From contig CALVKQ010000009.1 of NCBI GenBank assembly GCA_944332815.1, forward strand, positions 1 to 57,296: a stretch of DNA of 57,296 nucleotides, written 5' to 3'. A program made the position numbers and the translations under genes. The stretch comes from an uncultured Clostridia bacterium (GTDB lineage: Bacteria; Bacillota; Clostridia; Christensenellales; CAG-917). Below the pieces are notes generated by a model. That model was not told where the DNA came from and ran no database searches. It worked only from the letters and a program-made list of their open reading frames with translations. This document shows positions 17,742-27,527 of this stretch, one piece after another; the stretch's first letter is position 1; every line of letters starts with the position of its first letter.

Positions 17742-18355
17742 TCGCGGTCGTCGATTACGGGGTAGGGAACCTCTTTTCGTTGGTGAGTTCGCTGCGCTCC
17801 ATAGGGGCGGACGCGCAAGTCACGTCTGAGGGCGAGGCTCTTCGCGCGGCGGACGGGATAATATTGCCGGGCGTGGGCGCGTTTGCGGATGCGCGCGCGA
17901 AACTTCGCGCGTCGGGCGCAGAGGGCGTCCTCACCGAAGAGGTGCAAAAGGGCAAGCCCTTCCTCGGGATATGCCTGGGGATGCAGATGCTGTTCGACAG
18001 AAGCTACGAGTACGGCGTGCACGAGGGGCTGGGGTTCATCCCCGGCGAAGTGGTCCCGTTCCGTCTGCCCAAAGGAATGAAAGTGCCGCATATGGGATGG
18101 AACGGTCTGCACATAGTCAGGGACTGTCCGCTGCTGGACGGAGTGAAGGAAGGGGACTACGTTTATTACGTCCACTCCTACCACGCCACGGGCTGCGAAG
18201 CGCACACGGTCGCAGTCAGCGATTACGGCATCCCGGTCACGGGCGTGGTCGCGCGCGGCAATGTGTACGGCACGCAGTTCCATCCCGAAAAGAGCGGCGA
18301 CGTGGGCTTGAATATCCTGCGCGCGTTCGTTAAGATAGCGGAGGGCGGAAGATGA
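17738..18355 (+). CDS. hisH: Imidazole glycerol phosphate synthase, glutaminase subunit
   Basis: A 205-residue class I glutamine amidotransferase. The nucleophile Cys is in FLGICLGMQML and the His-Glu pair is in GTQFHPEKSGD. It makes ammonia for HisF. The start ATG 17738 overlaps the hisB stop and gives the usual IAVVDYGVGNLFS. ATGA overlap with hisA. Confidence 0.96.
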   Translation: MIAVVDYGVGNLFSLVSSLRSIGADAQVTSEGEALRAADGIILPGVGAFADARAKLRASGAEGVLTEEVQKGKPFLGICLGMQMLFDRSYEYGVHEGLGFIPGEVVPFRLPKGMKVPHMGWNGLHIVRDCPLLDGVKEGDYVYYVHSYHATGCEAHTVAVSDYGIPVTGVVARGNVYGTQFHPEKSGDVGLNILRAFVKIAEGGR

Positions 18356-19089
18356 AACTGTTCCCTGCGATAGATCTCCGCGGAGGAAAGGTGGTCCGCC
18401 TCACCGAGGGCGATTACGACAGGATGACCGTCTACGGCGACGACCCCGTGGCGACGGCATGCGATTTCCGCGCGCGAGGTGCGGAATGTCTGCACGTCGT
18501 GGATCTCGACGGCGCGTTGGTGGGCGATACGGTGAACGCCGCAGTCATTGAAGAGATAGTGCGAAAGAGCGGTCTTTTTGTGGAAGTGGGCGGCGGCATC
18601 CGCGACGAAGCGAGGATAGAGCGGTATCTTACAGCCGGCGCAAAACGCGTCATCATCGGTACGATCGCGCTGGAAAAACCCGAGTTTGTGCCGAAAGCCG
18701 TGCGTTTGTACGGCGATGCGATAGCGGTCGGAGTGGATGCGAGGGACGGCAAAGTCGCCATCCACGGGTGGAAGACCGTGACGGACAAGGACGCGTTTTC
18801 CTTCTGCGAATATCTGCGCGATGTGGGCGTGGACTGTGTGATATACACCGACATCTCCCGTGACGGGATGTTGTCGGGCGCGAATCTTGCCGCCTATCAG
18901 AAACTGTCTTCTCTCAAAGGATTGAAGACGGTGGCGTCCGGCGGCATCACGGGCGCGGAGGAGATAAAAAAACTCGCAGCCATGGGCGTTTACGGTGCGA
19001 TAGTGGGCAAGGCGCTCTATACGGGCGCGCTCACTCTCGAAGAGGCGCTCGCGGCGGCAAAGGAGGAGATATGCTCGCAAAACGCGTGA
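18352..19089 (+). CDS. hisA: Phosphoribosylformimino-AICAR-P isomerase
   Basis: A 245-residue TIM-barrel isomerase (ProFAR isomerase). The catalytic Asp residues are in [14 protein letters not shown] and [12 protein letters not shown], and phosphate-binding loops GGGIRDE and ASGGITG are present. It overlaps hisF by 19 bases (19071-19089), longer than the 4-base overlaps elsewhere in the operon. This suggests tight coupling of the two barrel genes. Confidence 0.96.
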   Translation: MKLFPAIDLRGGKVVRLTEGDYDRMTVYGDDPVATACDFRARGAECLHVVDLDGALVGDTVNAAVIEEIVRKSGLFVEVGGGIRDEARIERYLTAGAKRVIIGTIALEKPEFVPKAVRLYGDAIAVGVDARDGKVAIHGWKTVTDKDAFSFCEYLRDVGVDCVIYTDISRDGMLSGANLAAYQKLSSLKGLKTVASGGITGAEEIKKLAAMGVYGAIVGKALYTGALTLEEALAAAKEEICSQNA

Positions 19090-19829
19090 TACCGTGCTTG
19101 GACGTCAAGGACGGAAGAGTGGTGAAGGGCAGGAATTTCACGGGATTGCAGGACGTGTCCGATCCCGTCGCACTCGCGCGTTTCTATAACGCTTCGGGCG
19201 CGGACGAGCTCGTGTTTTACGACATCACCGCCTCCCACGAGGGCAGGAAACTGTTTGCCGAAACCCTCACCGCCGTGGCGTCGCAGGTGTTCATCCCCCT
19301 TACCGTGGGCGGTGGGATAAACGATCTGTCCGACTTCGACAGGGTGCTCAAATGCGGCGCGGATAAGGTGAGCGTCAACTCGGGCGCGATAGCGGACCCC
19401 GGCATAGTAGGCAGAGCGGCGAAGAAGTACGGCGACCAGTGCGTGGTGCTTTCGATAGACGCAAAGCGCGTCGGCGACCGGTACGAAGTGTTTTCAAAGG
19501 GCGGCAGGGTGCCTACGGGCATAGATGCAGTGGAATGGGCTCGCCGCGGACAGGAGGAGGGCGCAGGCGAGATCGTCCTCAACAGCATAGACACGGACGG
19601 AGTGAAACGCGGTTTTGACATCGAGATGCTGCGCGCCGTGTGCGACGCCGTCAGCATACCCGTGATCGCGTCGGGCGGCGCAGGCTGCGCGGAACATTTC
19701 CTCACTCTCTTTGAAGAAGGCCCCGGCGCGGACGCCGGACTTGCCGCGAGCATTTTCCATTACGGAGAGGTGGACATCCGCGCGCTGAAAGCCATGCTAG
19801 CCTCCCACGGAGTGCCCGTGAGGTTGTAG
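19071..19829 (+). CDS. hisF: Imidazole glycerol phosphate synthase, cyclase subunit
   Basis: A 252-residue TIM barrel that uses ammonia from HisH to make imidazole glycerol phosphate and AICAR. Catalytic Asp residues are in [16 protein letters not shown] and in LSIDAKRV. Phosphate-binding loops are VGGGIND and ASGGAG. The ATG at 19071 follows GGAGGAG within hisA. A 48-base gap with a possible TTTATAAT-like -10 separates it from hisIE. Confidence 0.97.
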   Translation: MLAKRVIPCLDVKDGRVVKGRNFTGLQDVSDPVALARFYNASGADELVFYDITASHEGRKLFAETLTAVASQVFIPLTVGGGINDLSDFDRVLKCGADKVSVNSGAIADPGIVGRAAKKYGDQCVVLSIDAKRVGDRYEVFSKGGRVPTGIDAVEWARRGQEEGAGEIVLNSIDTDGVKRGFDIEMLRAVCDAVSIPVIASGGAGCAEHFLTLFEEGPGADAGLAASIFHYGEVDIRALKAMLASHGVPVRL

Positions 19830-19877
19830 CAGTCATCTAAAAACCGACTTTATAATTCAAAATTACGGAGATAAAGT

Positions 19878-20525
19878 ATGTTTAACGCAGAAAACCTGAA
19901 ATTCGATGAAAAGGGGCTCATCCCTGCCGTGGTGGTGGATCATTACACCAAAGAGGTGCTCACGCTCGCTTACATGAACCGCGAGAGCTTGGGCATAACG
20001 CTGGAAAAGGGACTGACCTGTTTTTACAGCCGTTCGCGCAATAAACTTTGGCTCAAAGGGGAGAGCAGCGGTAATTTCCAGCACGTTGTGTCCGTCACCG
20101 CGGACTGCGACGGCGACGCCCTCGTGGTGGAAGTGGTCAAGGACGGACCCGCCTGTCACACCGGCGAGGAAAGCTGCTTCCACAACCCCGTTTGGGTGTC
20201 CGACTCCCTCAAACAGTTCTCCTACCCCGGGCTGTACGAGCTCATAAAAGGCAGAAAGACTTCTCCCAAACAAGGCTCTTACACCACCTACCTTTTCGAC
20301 AAAGGCATCGACAAGATCCTGAAAAAGGTCGGCGAGGAGAGCACCGAAGTCATCATCGCCGGCAAAGGCGGCAGCCGCGAAGAAACCGTCTTCGAGATCT
20401 CCGACCTCCTCTACCACCTCACCGTCCTCATGGTCGAAATGGGCATCTCCCTCCCGGATGTGGCGAAGGAGTTGGAGAAGAGGCATGTTGTAGATACCAA
20501 GGTCAAACAAGAAACCATGCGCTGA
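19878..20525 (+). CDS. hisI: Bifunctional phosphoribosyl-AMP cyclohydrolase / phosphoribosyl-ATP pyrophosphatase
   Basis: A 215-residue HisIE fusion for steps two and three of histidine synthesis. Residues about 1-115 are the HisI cyclohydrolase with the metal motif DCDGDA and the Cys residues in [12 protein letters not shown]. Residues about 120-210 are the HisE pyrophosphatase with [14 protein letters not shown] and [12 protein letters not shown]. The gene ends the operon. Its TGA is itself the first bases of the outer arm of the nested hairpin that follows. Confidence 0.96.
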   Translation: MFNAENLKFDEKGLIPAVVVDHYTKEVLTLAYMNRESLGITLEKGLTCFYSRSRNKLWLKGESSGNFQHVVSVTADCDGDALVVEVVKDGPACHTGEESCFHNPVWVSDSLKQFSYPGLYELIKGRKTSPKQGSYTTYLFDKGIDKILKKVGEESTEVIIAGKGGSREETVFEISDLLYHLTVLMVEMGISLPDVAKELEKRHVVDTKVKQETMR

Positions 20526-20644
20526 GGGCACTATTCGGCGAATTGCTGTGTCAAGCGTCTGCGGTCTGAACAGTCACGTACGAATAGTACGCTCCTGTCC
20601 ATCCCACAGGCGCTTTCCTTGCACTCCATCCGAATATTGCCCTC
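20523..20644 (+). repeat. Nested hairpin element, copy A1 (after hisIE)
   Basis: A 122-base element starting at the hisIE TGA. Outer arms are TGAGGGCACTATTCGG and CCGAATATTGCCCTCA, with one mismatch. Inner arms are AAGCGTCTG and CAGGCGCTT with a T run after, and the apical motif is CGTACGAATAGTACG. It has the same length as the copy after rplQ. The inner stem could act as a terminator for the his operon. Confidence 0.75.
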
Positions 20645-20850
20645 AGCCCTGACGCTCCCATTTAGCGAACAACATTGTCAAAACTCCTGTCGTGGATGCT
20701 CACGTACGTCGTTGTACGCTCCTGTCCATCACGCAGGCGCTTTCCTTGCACTTCATCCGAATATTGCCCTCAGCCCTGACGCTCCCATTTGGCGCATAAC
20801 TTTGTCAGCGCTCCGTTAAACTAGCTTGAGTACAGTGAGGAGCGTTTTCC
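20645..20850 (+). repeat. Nested hairpin element, copy A2 plus truncated A3
   Basis: A second copy begins GACGCTCCCATTTAGCG and ends CATCCGAATATTGCCCTC. Its outer arms come from two different stem types and do not pair, so it looks chimeric. The inner stem, apical CGTACGTCGTTGTACG and the TTGTCA motif are conserved. After 20779 a third copy has only its 5' half (CATAACTTTGTCA) and a short GCTCC/GGAGC stem. Confidence 0.65.
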
Positions 20851-20954
20851 CCTTATTTTCGGTGTGTTTGCGTATATATTATTACTATATATAGTGCAGG
20901 AACGGAAATAAAATACAATATTATAATTTTCGCGAAAATTCCTTTGATTTTTGC

Positions 20955-20983
20955 TTGACATCATTGACTGTAAATTATAAGAT
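20955..20983 (+). promoter_or_regulatory. Candidate promoter of the S10-spc-alpha superoperon
   Basis: A perfect TTGACA at 20955-20960, a 17-base spacer and TAAGAT at 20978-20983, inside an A+T-rich block. Confidence 0.68.
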
Positions 20984-20990
20984 TGTAAAG

Positions 20991-21032
20991 CCGCGTCTTT
21001 AAGACGTGGGGTTTCCGTCGGTCTTCCGACGG
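20991..21032 (+). promoter_or_regulatory. Structured leader of rpsJ
   Basis: Two adjacent hairpins lie between the promoter and rpsJ. One is CCGCGTCTT/AAGACGTGG around 20991-21009. The other is a perfect CCGTCGG-TCTT-CCGACGG at 21015-21032. This position is where L4/S10-type autoregulatory leaders occur. The first hairpin also resembles IS200/IS605 end hairpins, so a relic of such an element is an alternative. Confidence 0.4.
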
Positions 21033-21089
21033 GATGAAAAAAATAGGACACACACGGACGAGTGTATATACTAGGAGGCTAATTCAAGT

Positions 21090-21398
21090 ATGGCTGGACA
21101 AAAAATTCGCATCAAATTGAAGGCATACGATCACAACCTCATCGATCTTTCCGCAGAGAAGATCGTGGAAACCGTGAAGAAGACCGGCACCAAAGTTTCC
21201 GGGCCCATTCCGCTTCCCACCGAGAAGGAGATCGTGACCATACTGCGTGCAACGCACAAGTATAAGGACAGCCGCGAACAATTCGAACTCAGGACACACA
21301 AGCGCTTGATCGACATATTCAACCCCACGTCCAAGACGGTCGATTCTCTCATGAAGCTCGACCTTCCTGCCGGTGTTGATATCTCCATCAAGCTCTGA
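21090..21398 (+). CDS. rpsJ: 30S ribosomal protein S10
   Basis: A 102-residue protein of the 30S head that also serves as NusE in antitermination. Family hallmarks are [14 protein letters not shown] at the start, [10 protein letters not shown], and [15 protein letters not shown] with [10 protein letters not shown] at the end. It is the first gene of the ribosomal superoperon, with AGGAGG 13 bases before the ATG. Confidence 0.98.
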   Translation: MAGQKIRIKLKAYDHNLIDLSAEKIVETVKKTGTKVSGPIPLPTEKEIVTILRATHKYKDSREQFELRTHKRLIDIFNPTSKTVDSLMKLDLPAGVDISIKL

Positions 21399-21423
21399 CC
21401 AATAAAAGGAGGATGAACTTTAC

Positions 21424-22059
21424 ATGGATAAAGCAATCATCGGAAAGAAACTCGGCATGAGCCAGATCTTCTCGGCGGACGGCAAGGTCATACCCGTCAC
21501 CGTCGTCGAGGCAGGTCCCTGCACCGTGGTGCAGATCAAGACCAAAGAGAACGACGGTTACGAAGCCGTGCAAGTCGGTTTCGGCGCCATCAAGGAAACC
21601 AGGGTGAACAAGCCCGTTGCCGGACACTTCAAGAAAGCCGGCGTCACCGTGAAAAAGTACCTGCGTGAACTGCGTTTCGCAAACTGTGCGGCCTATGAGC
21701 TCGGACAGGAACTGACCTGCGACGTGTTCGCCGAGGGCGACAAGGTGGACGTCACCGGCACTTCCAAAGGTCACGGTTATTCCGGCGTCATCCAGAGATG
21801 GAACAGCCACAGGATCGGACCCATGTCCCACGGCACCGGCCCCATACACCGCTCCGTCGGTTCCATGGGCGCGTGCTCTTCTCCTTCCAGAGTGTTCAAG
21901 AACAAGCACATGGCAGGGCAGTGGGGTCACGAAAAGGTGACGGTGCAGAACCTCACCGTGGCTCGCGTGGACAAGGCAAGGAATCTGCTGCTCATCAAGG
22001 GCGCGATCCCCGGGCCCAAGGGCGGCGTGGTCGTCGTCAAGAATTCCGTGAAGGGCTGA
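21424..22059 (+). CDS. rplC: 50S ribosomal protein L3
   Basis: A 211-residue L3, an early 23S rRNA-binding protein near the peptidyl-transferase centre. The start [20 protein letters not shown] and the internal [13 protein letters not shown] and the [20 protein letters not shown] loop are typical of the family. Follows rpsJ by 25 bases with AAAGGAGG. Confidence 0.98.
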   Translation: MDKAIIGKKLGMSQIFSADGKVIPVTVVEAGPCTVVQIKTKENDGYEAVQVGFGAIKETRVNKPVAGHFKKAGVTVKKYLRELRFANCAAYELGQELTCDVFAEGDKVDVTGTSKGHGYSGVIQRWNSHRIGPMSHGTGPIHRSVGSMGACSSPSRVFKNKHMAGQWGHEKVTVQNLTVARVDKARNLLLIKGAIPGPKGGVVVVKNSVKG

Positions 22060-22072
22060 GCGGAGGTAGAAG

Positions 22073-22693
22073 ATGAAACTGAAAGTTGTGAATATGGCGG
22101 GTAAATCCGCAGGTACGATGGAAGTCAGCGACGCGGTGTTCGGGTGCGAATACAACGAAGCTCTCATTCACCAGGTCGTCGTCGCCCAGCTTGCCAACAA
22201 GCGTCAGGGCACGATGAGCGCGCTCACCAGGAGCGAGGTCCGCGGCGGCGGCGCGAAGCCTTACCGTCAGAAGGGCACCGGCCGTGCGCGTCAGGGCAGC
22301 ATAGTGTCCCCCCAGTACACCGGCGGCGGCATCGTGTTTGCGAAGAAGCCCCGTGATTTCTCTCAGAAGATAAACAAGAACATGAAGAAGGCTGCGTTCT
22401 ATTCCGCGCTGTCCGAGAAGATCCGTCAGGAGCAGGTGGTCGTGCTCGACAAGTTCGCGCTTGCCGAACCCAAGACCAAGCTGGTCGCCGACGCGGTCGA
22501 GGCGCTGGGACTCAGCGGCAAGACGCTGTTCGTGGTCGAAGAGTATGACGAAGCGGCAGTGCGCGCGAGCAAGAACATCCCCACCGTTTCTCTGGAAGAG
22601 GTGAGATTGCTCAACGTGTACGACATCGTTGCCACCCGTAACCTCGTGCTCACGAAGGGCGCAATCAAGAAGATCGAGGAGGCAGCACAATGA
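22073..22693 (+). CDS. rplD: 50S ribosomal protein L4
   Basis: A 206-residue L4 that lines the nascent-peptide tunnel and in several bacteria represses the S10 operon. The extended tunnel loop is visible in [20 protein letters not shown] and RQGSIVSPQ. The C-terminal globular domain ends in [12 protein letters not shown]. Overlaps rplW by ATGA. Confidence 0.98.
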   Translation: MKLKVVNMAGKSAGTMEVSDAVFGCEYNEALIHQVVVAQLANKRQGTMSALTRSEVRGGGAKPYRQKGTGRARQGSIVSPQYTGGGIVFAKKPRDFSQKINKNMKKAAFYSALSEKIRQEQVVVLDKFALAEPKTKLVADAVEALGLSGKTLFVVEEYDEAAVRASKNIPTVSLEEVRLLNVYDIVATRNLVLTKGAIKKIEEAAQ

Positions 22694-22980
22694 CAGCGTA
22701 CGACATCATCATTTCGCCCGTCCTTTCCGAAAAGAGCTATGACGGTATCCCCGAAAAGAGATATACGTTCAAGGTCGCAAAGTCCGCCAACAAGACCCAG
22801 ATCAAGGCGGCGGTGGAAGAGATATTCGGCGTGAAAGTCGCAAAGGTCAACACTTCCAATTACGAAGGCAAGCTCAAGAGGATGGGACGCAACGAAGGCA
22901 GAAGAGCCTCCTACAAGAAAGCGGTCATCATTCTGACTGCCGACAGCAAAGCGATCGAGTTCTTCGAGAGCCTGGCATAA
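22690..22980 (+). CDS. rplW: 50S ribosomal protein L23
   Basis: A 96-residue L23 at the exit of the peptide tunnel, the docking site for trigger factor and [16 protein letters not shown] at the start and [20 protein letters not shown] are diagnostic. The loop near [16 protein letters not shown] is full length. Confidence 0.97.
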   Translation: MTAYDIIISPVLSEKSYDGIPEKRYTFKVAKSANKTQIKAAVEEIFGVKVAKVNTSNYEGKLKRMGRNEGRRASYKKAVIILTADSKAIEFFESLA

Positions 22981-22992
22981 GGAGAAAGGACT

Positions 22993-23820
22993 ATGGCTAT
23001 TAAGAAATACAAACCTACATCTCCCGCGCGCCGTTTCATGACGGTGTCCGCCTTCGAAGAGGTCACCTCTTCCACTCCGGAGCGTTCGCTGCTGGTTTCC
23101 CTCAATAAGACGGGCGGCAGGAACTCCATGGGCAGGATAACCGTGCGTCACATCGGCGGCGGCAACAGAAACAAATACCGCATCATCGACTTCAAGCGCA
23201 ACAAGGACGGCATCCCGGCGAAAGTCGCCTCCGTGCAGTACGATCCCAACCGTTCCGCAAACATCGCGCTGTTGCATTATGCGGACGGTGAGAAGAGATA
23301 CATCCTTGCGCCTCTCGGGCTGAGCGTGGGTGACACGGTCGTCAGCGGCGAAGACGCGGACATCAAGGTCGGCAACGCCCTTCCTCTCTCCTCCATCCCC
23401 GTCGGCACGATGGTGCACAACATCGAGCTCCAGCCCGGCAAGGGCGGTCAGATCGCGAGAGCTGCCGGCAACTCCGCACAGCTCATGGCGAAGGAAGGCA
23501 AATACGCCACGCTGCGTATGCCCAGCGGCGAGATGAGATACGTGCTCGCCCGTTGCAGAGCCACCATCGGTCAGGTCGGCAACCTGGATCACGAGATCGT
23601 GAGAGTGGGTAAGGCAGGCAAGACCCGTCACATGGGCATCCGTCCCACCGTGCGCGGCGTCGTGATGAACCCCTGCGATCACCCCCACGGCGGCGGCGAG
23701 GGCAAATCCCCCATCGGTATGCCTTCTCCCGTCACTCCCTGGGGCAAGCCCACGCTCGGTTACAAGACCAGGAAGAAGAAGAACAATTCCAGCAAGTTCA
23801 TCATCAAGCGCGTGAACTAA
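22993..23820 (+). CDS. rplB: 50S ribosomal protein L2
   Basis: A 275-residue L2, needed for subunit joining and peptidyl-transferase activity. [14 protein letters not shown] at the start, [14 protein letters not shown], and [18 protein letters not shown] (with the conserved His region) near the C-terminus are diagnostic. Ends with a basic tail ([14 protein letters not shown]). Confidence 0.98.
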   Translation: MAIKKYKPTSPARRFMTVSAFEEVTSSTPERSLLVSLNKTGGRNSMGRITVRHIGGGNRNKYRIIDFKRNKDGIPAKVASVQYDPNRSANIALLHYADGEKRYILAPLGLSVGDTVVSGEDADIKVGNALPLSSIPVGTMVHNIELQPGKGGQIARAAGNSAQLMAKEGKYATLRMPSGEMRYVLARCRATIGQVGNLDHEIVRVGKAGKTRHMGIRPTVRGVVMNPCDHPHGGGEGKSPIGMPSPVTPWGKPTLGYKTRKKKNNSSKFIIKRVN

Positions 23821-23830
23821 GGAGTAGGAA

Positions 23831-24109
23831 ATGAGCAGAAGCGTCAAAAAAGGACCTTTCGTTGAAGAAAGGCTTATGAAAAGAATAGTTGCAATGAACG
23901 AGAGCGGCGACATCCGTCCCGTCAAGACGTGGTCGCGCTCCTCTACCATCTTCCCCGAGATGGTCGGGCACACCATCGCCGTCCACAACGGACGTCAGCA
24001 CGTGCCGGTGTACATCACGGAAGATATGGTCGGATGCAAGCTCGGCGAGTTCTCTCCCACGCGTACGTTCAGAGGTCACGCGGGCGATAAGACCACGGGT
24101 AAGAAATAG
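23831..24109 (+). CDS. rpsS: 30S ribosomal protein S19
   Basis: A 92-residue S19 of the 30S head, contacting S13 and the A site. [18 protein letters not shown] and [20 protein letters not shown] are family signatures, and the C-terminus reads [17 protein letters not shown] precedes the ATG. Confidence 0.98.
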   Translation: MSRSVKKGPFVEERLMKRIVAMNESGDIRPVKTWSRSSTIFPEMVGHTIAVHNGRQHVPVYITEDMVGCKLGEFSPTRTFRGHAGDKTTGKK

Positions 24110-24117
24110 GAGGGATC

Positions 24118-24507
24118 ATGGCTACCAGAAGTAAACAGAAGGCTCTCGAACGTCAGGCAAAGGCCGACAACAGACCCAGAGCAACGGCAAAGTTCATCAG
24201 GATCTCTCCCTTCAAGGTCCGCATAGTTCTCGACATCATCAAGGGCAAACCCGTCGTGGAAGCGCTTGCCATCCTCGAGAACACTCCCAAGGCTGCGAGC
24301 GAAGTGCTGCTCAAAGTCGTGAACAGCGCGGTCGCGAACGCGGAGAACAACATGAACCTCTCCCGTAACGACCTCGTCATCGCGGAGTGCTATGCCAACG
24401 AAGGACCCACCTTGAAGCGCATCATGCCCAGGGCGCAGGGAAGAGCGTTCCGCATCAACAAACGCACCAGCCACATCACGGTCATTCTCGACAGCGTGAA
24501 CGCATAA
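24118..24507 (+). CDS. rplV: 50S ribosomal protein L22
   Basis: A 129-residue L22 whose long hairpin lines the peptide tunnel. [20 protein letters not shown] and the late [20 protein letters not shown] are diagnostic. The N-terminus has about ten extra basic residues before the conserved core. Confidence 0.97.
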   Translation: MATRSKQKALERQAKADNRPRATAKFIRISPFKVRIVLDIIKGKPVVEALAILENTPKAASEVLLKVVNSAVANAENNMNLSRNDLVIAECYANEGPTLKRIMPRAQGRAFRINKRTSHITVILDSVNA

Positions 24508-24520
24508 GGAGGTAAGCAGA

Positions 24521-25180
24521 ATGGGACAGAAAGTCGATCCTAACGGACTCAGAATCGGTATCATCAAGCCCTGGGAAGCGAAGTGGTACGCCGACAAGAA
24601 GCATTTTGCGGACTGCCTCGTCGAAGATGACAAGGTGCGCAAGTTCATAAAGAAGAAGTACTACGACAACGCCATCTCCAAGATCACCATCGAAAGAGCG
24701 GCGGACAAAGTCGTCGTCAGCATCTACACCGCGCGTCCGGCGACCCTCATCGGCAAGGGCGGCGCAGGTGTGGAAGCCATCACCAAGGAAGTGCAGGGGC
24801 TCATCGCCGCCGGCAAGAAGGTCAGCGTCAACGTCATGGAAGTCAAGCACTTTGACGCGGACGCGCAGCTGGTCGCGGAGTCCATCGCAAAACAGCTCGA
24901 GAACAGAGCGTCCTTCCGCCGCAGCATGAAGCAGGCAATGGCGAGAGCCATGAAGGCGGGCGCAAAGGGCGTCAAGGTCAAGGTGTCCGGCAGACTGGAC
25001 GGCGCCGAGATCGCCAGGAGCGAGAGCTATCACGAGGGTTCCATCCCCCTTCAGACGCTGCGTGCGGACATCGATTACGGCGTGGCGACGGCGAACACCA
25101 CTTTCGGTGCCATCGGCGTGAAGTGCTGGATATACAAGGGCGAAGTCCTCGGCAAGAATCCCGTGGAAGGAGGTAAATGA
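24521..25180 (+). CDS. rpsC: 30S ribosomal protein S3
   Basis: A 219-residue S3 at the mRNA entry channel. [20 protein letters not shown] is the usual N-terminus. The KH domain holds [15 protein letters not shown]. The C-terminal domain holds [12 protein letters not shown] and [20 protein letters not shown]. The stop overlaps the region where rplP begins. Confidence 0.98.
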   Translation: MGQKVDPNGLRIGIIKPWEAKWYADKKHFADCLVEDDKVRKFIKKKYYDNAISKITIERAADKVVVSIYTARPATLIGKGGAGVEAITKEVQGLIAAGKKVSVNVMEVKHFDADAQLVAESIAKQLENRASFRRSMKQAMARAMKAGAKGVKVKVSGRLDGAEIARSESYHEGSIPLQTLRADIDYGVATANTTFGAIGVKCWIYKGEVLGKNPVEGGK

Positions 25181-25182
25181 TT

Positions 25183-25617
25183 ATGTTGATGCCCAAACGT
25201 GTCAAAAGACGCCGCCAGTTCCGCGGCAGAATGAAGGGCAAAGCCAACAAAGGCAACGTCATAGCATACGGCGAATACGGTCTTGTGGCTCTTGAACCGG
25301 GCTGGATCACCTCCAACCAGATAGAGGCCGCGCGTGTCGCGATGACGAGATATATCCGCAGAGGCGGCAAGGTGTGGGTGGACATCTTCCCCCACAAGCC
25401 TGTCACCAAGAAGCCTGCCGAAACCCGTATGGGCAGCGGTAAAGGTTCCCCCGAATATTGGGTGGCGGTGGTCAAGCCGGGCCGCGTGATGTTCGAGATC
25501 GCGGGCGTGGACGAAGCCATAGCAAAAGAGGCTCTGCGTCTTGCAATGCACAAACTGCCCATCAAGTGCAAGTGCGTGTCCAAGGCGGATCAGGAAGCCG
25601 AAGGCGGTGAAGCATGA
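25183..25617 (+). CDS. rplP: 50S ribosomal protein L16
   Basis: A 144-residue L16 that organises the A-site tRNA-binding region. [19 protein letters not shown] matches the family start. ATG codons lie at 25177, 25183 and 25189. I choose 25183 because it gives this family N-terminus and lies nine bases after AAGGAGG. The C-terminus ends with [15 protein letters not shown]. Confidence 0.96.
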   Translation: MLMPKRVKRRRQFRGRMKGKANKGNVIAYGEYGLVALEPGWITSNQIEAARVAMTRYIRRGGKVWVDIFPHKPVTKKPAETRMGSGKGSPEYWVAVVKPGRVMFEIAGVDEAIAKEALRLAMHKLPIKCKCVSKADQEAEGGEA

Positions 25618-25835
25618 AATCTAAACAAGTTTTGGAAATGACCGATAAAGAGCTTCAGAACAAGCTCAACGAATTGAAGTCGGAGCTGTTTTTCCTCCGT
25701 CTGAAACATGCCACCAATCAGCTCACCAACCCCATGGTGCTGGTGGAAACCAGGCGCGACATCGCTCGTGTCAAGACCGTCATCCGCCAGAGGGAACTCG
25801 CTCGCGCGAAGGACGGCGAGGGCAGCAAGGGCTGA
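25614..25835 (+). CDS. rpmC: 50S ribosomal protein L29
   Basis: A 73-residue helical protein near the tunnel exit. The [20 protein letters not shown] segment and the [16 protein letters not shown] segment are diagnostic. ATGA overlap with rplP. The tail after the conserved core is slightly extended ([11 protein letters not shown]). Confidence 0.96.
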   Translation: MKSKQVLEMTDKELQNKLNELKSELFFLRLKHATNQLTNPMVLVETRRDIARVKTVIRQRELARAKDGEGSKG

Positions 25836-25850
25836 TAAACGGAGGACAGT

Positions 25851-26105
25851 ATGGAAAGAAATCTGAGAAAAGAAAGAGTCGGTATCGTCGTCAGCGACAA
25901 GATGGACAAGACCATCGTCGTCGCCATCAGCGAACGCGTCAAGCATCCTCTTTACAAGAAGATCGTCAGCCGCACCAAGAAACTCAAAGCGCATGACGAG
26001 AACAACGAGTGCAGAGTGGGCGACAAAGTCCTTGTGGCGGAAACCCGTCCCCTCTCCAAAGAGAAGTGCTGGCGTCTTGTTGAGATAATCGAGAAGGCGA
26101 AATAA
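25851..26105 (+). CDS. rpsQ: 30S ribosomal protein S17
   Basis: An 84-residue OB-fold 16S rRNA-binding protein. [34 protein letters not shown], and [20 protein letters not shown] are family signatures. GGAGG lies seven bases before the ATG. Confidence 0.98.
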   Translation: MERNLRKERVGIVVSDKMDKTIVVAISERVKHPLYKKIVSRTKKLKAHDENNECRVGDKVLVAETRPLSKEKCWRLVEIIEKAK

Positions 26106-26115
26106 GGAGGGCAGC

Positions 26116-26484
26116 ATGATACAACCACAAACCAGGCTTAAAGTCGCAGACAACAGCGGCGCCAAAGAGATCATGTGCATCAGAGTCCTCGGCGGTTCCT
26201 TCCGCAGGAGCGGCAACATCGGCGACGTCATCGTGGCGTCCGTCAAGTCCGCCATCCCCGGAGGCAAGGTGAAGAAGGGCGACGTCGTCAAGGCGGTCAT
26301 CGTGCGCACCCACATGGGTATCCAGCGCGCGGACGGCAGCTATATCAAGTTCGACGACAATGCCGCAGTCATCATCGACAACCAGAAACAACCCCAAGGC
26401 ACCCGTATCTTCGGGCCAATAGCACGCGAACTGCGCGATAAGGATTACATGAAGATAATCTCCCTCGCGCCGGAAGTGCTGTAA
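26116..26484 (+). CDS. rplN: 50S ribosomal protein L14
   Basis: A 122-residue L14 at the subunit interface. [20 protein letters not shown] and the [20 protein letters not shown] region, plus [20 protein letters not shown], are diagnostic and full length. Confidence 0.98.
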   Translation: MIQPQTRLKVADNSGAKEIMCIRVLGGSFRRSGNIGDVIVASVKSAIPGGKVKKGDVVKAVIVRTHMGIQRADGSYIKFDDNAAVIIDNQKQPQGTRIFGPIARELRDKDYMKIISLAPEVL

Positions 26485-26495
26485 GGAGGCGCAAT

Positions 26496-26900
26496 ATGGC
26501 TGAAATGAACGTCAGAAAGGGCGACAACGTGATGGTCATCGCCGGCAAGGACAAAGGCAAGGCAGGCAAAGTGCTTGCGGTCAGACCCGCGACGGGACGC
26601 ATCTACGTTGAAGGCGTCAACATCGTTTCCAAGAGCAAGAAGCCTCGCAATGCGCAGGACAAGGGCGGCATCCTCAAACAGGAAGGCGCCATCGACGCAA
26701 GCAACGTCATGCACATCTGCGGAGAGTGCGGCGGCGTGGTGCGCGTGCGTCACACCAAGGAAGAGCGCGACGGCAAGATGAAGTCCGTGCGCGTGTGCGC
26801 AAAGTGCGGCGCGTCCCTCGACGAGAAGAAGACGTCCGCCAAGAGAGCCGCCAAGAAGGCAGCCAAGAAAAAGACCGCCAAGGCGAAGAAAGAAGACTAA
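26496..26900 (+). CDS. rplX: 50S ribosomal protein L24 with zinc ribbon and basic tail
   Basis: A 134-residue L24, an assembly initiator that binds 23S rRNA. The KOW motif is KGDNVMVIAGKDKGKAGKVL. Two CxxC pairs (CGECGG and CAKCGA) can form a zinc ribbon. A Lys/Ala-rich tail of about 24 residues (RAAKKAAKKKTAKAKK) extends beyond the usual length of about 105 residues, which may add rRNA contacts. Confidence 0.96.
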   Translation: MAEMNVRKGDNVMVIAGKDKGKAGKVLAVRPATGRIYVEGVNIVSKSKKPRNAQDKGGILKQEGAIDASNVMHICGECGGVVRVRHTKEERDGKMKSVRVCAKCGASLDEKKTSAKRAAKKAAKKKTAKAKKED

Positions 26901-26918
26901 CAATCACGGAGGTTTATC

Positions 26919-27515
26919 GTGGCAGAAAAGAAAAATCAGGTTGCTAAAGCAGCTGCAACCGATCAAAATGCCGAAAGATACAGAATGAGAGCGATGTACC
27001 GCGACGAGGTCATCCCCGCTCTTGTAAAGCATTTCGGTTACAAGAACATCAACGAAGTTCCCCGTCTGGACAAGATCGTGCTCAATATGGGCCTCGGTGA
27101 TTGCAAGGACAACAGCAAATCTCTGCAGATTGCGGTCGAGGAACTCAAACAGATCGCAGGTCAGAAGCCCGTCATCACCACCGCGAAGAAGAGCGTTGCG
27201 AACTTCAAGGTGAGAGAGGGCATGAACGTGGGCGCGAAGGTCACTCTGCGCGGAGAGAAGATGTACGACTTCCTGGACAAATTCATCTCCATAGCGCTGC
27301 CTCGCGTGCGTGACTTCCGCGGCGTGTCCGCGAAGTCCTTCGACGGCAGAGGAAACTACGCCCTCGGCGTCAAGGAACAGCTCATATTCCCCGAGATCTC
27401 TTACGATCAGATCGAGAAGGTGCGCGGTTTCGACATCTGCATCGTCACCACGGCAAAGACCGATGAGGAAGCCCGTGAGCTTTTGAGGCTGCTGGGCATG
27501 CCTTTCGCGAAGTAA
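26919..27515 (+). CDS. rplE: 50S ribosomal protein L5 (GTG start)
   Basis: A 198-residue L5 that binds 5S rRNA and contacts the P-site t[42 protein letters not shown] and the DRxRDFRG-like [20 protein letters not shown] are diagnostic. The start is GTG at 26919, with GGAGG six bases upstream, giving about 17 extra N-terminal residues compared with many L5 proteins. Confidence 0.97.
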   Translation: MAEKKNQVAKAAATDQNAERYRMRAMYRDEVIPALVKHFGYKNINEVPRLDKIVLNMGLGDCKDNSKSLQIAVEELKQIAGQKPVITTAKKSVANFKVREGMNVGAKVTLRGEKMYDFLDKFISIALPRVRDFRGVSAKSFDGRGNYALGVKEQLIFPEISYDQIEKVRGFDICIVTTAKTDEEARELLRLLGMPFAK

Positions 27516-27527
27516 GGAGAGTTCGAT

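Larger units (their letters stand above)
20526..21089. other. Gene-free stretch between hisIE and rpsJ
   Basis: It holds the hairpin repeats A1-A3 (to about 20850), an A+T-rich segment, the S10 promoter at 20955-20983 and a structured leader at 20991-21032. No gene is supported here. The open frame on the minus strand at 20821-21051 has no ribosome site and covers the promoter. Confidence 0.6.

Noticed and set aside
20821..21051. Open frame on the minus strand upstream of rpsJ
   Set aside because: It lies over the superoperon promoter and leader and has no ribosome site.
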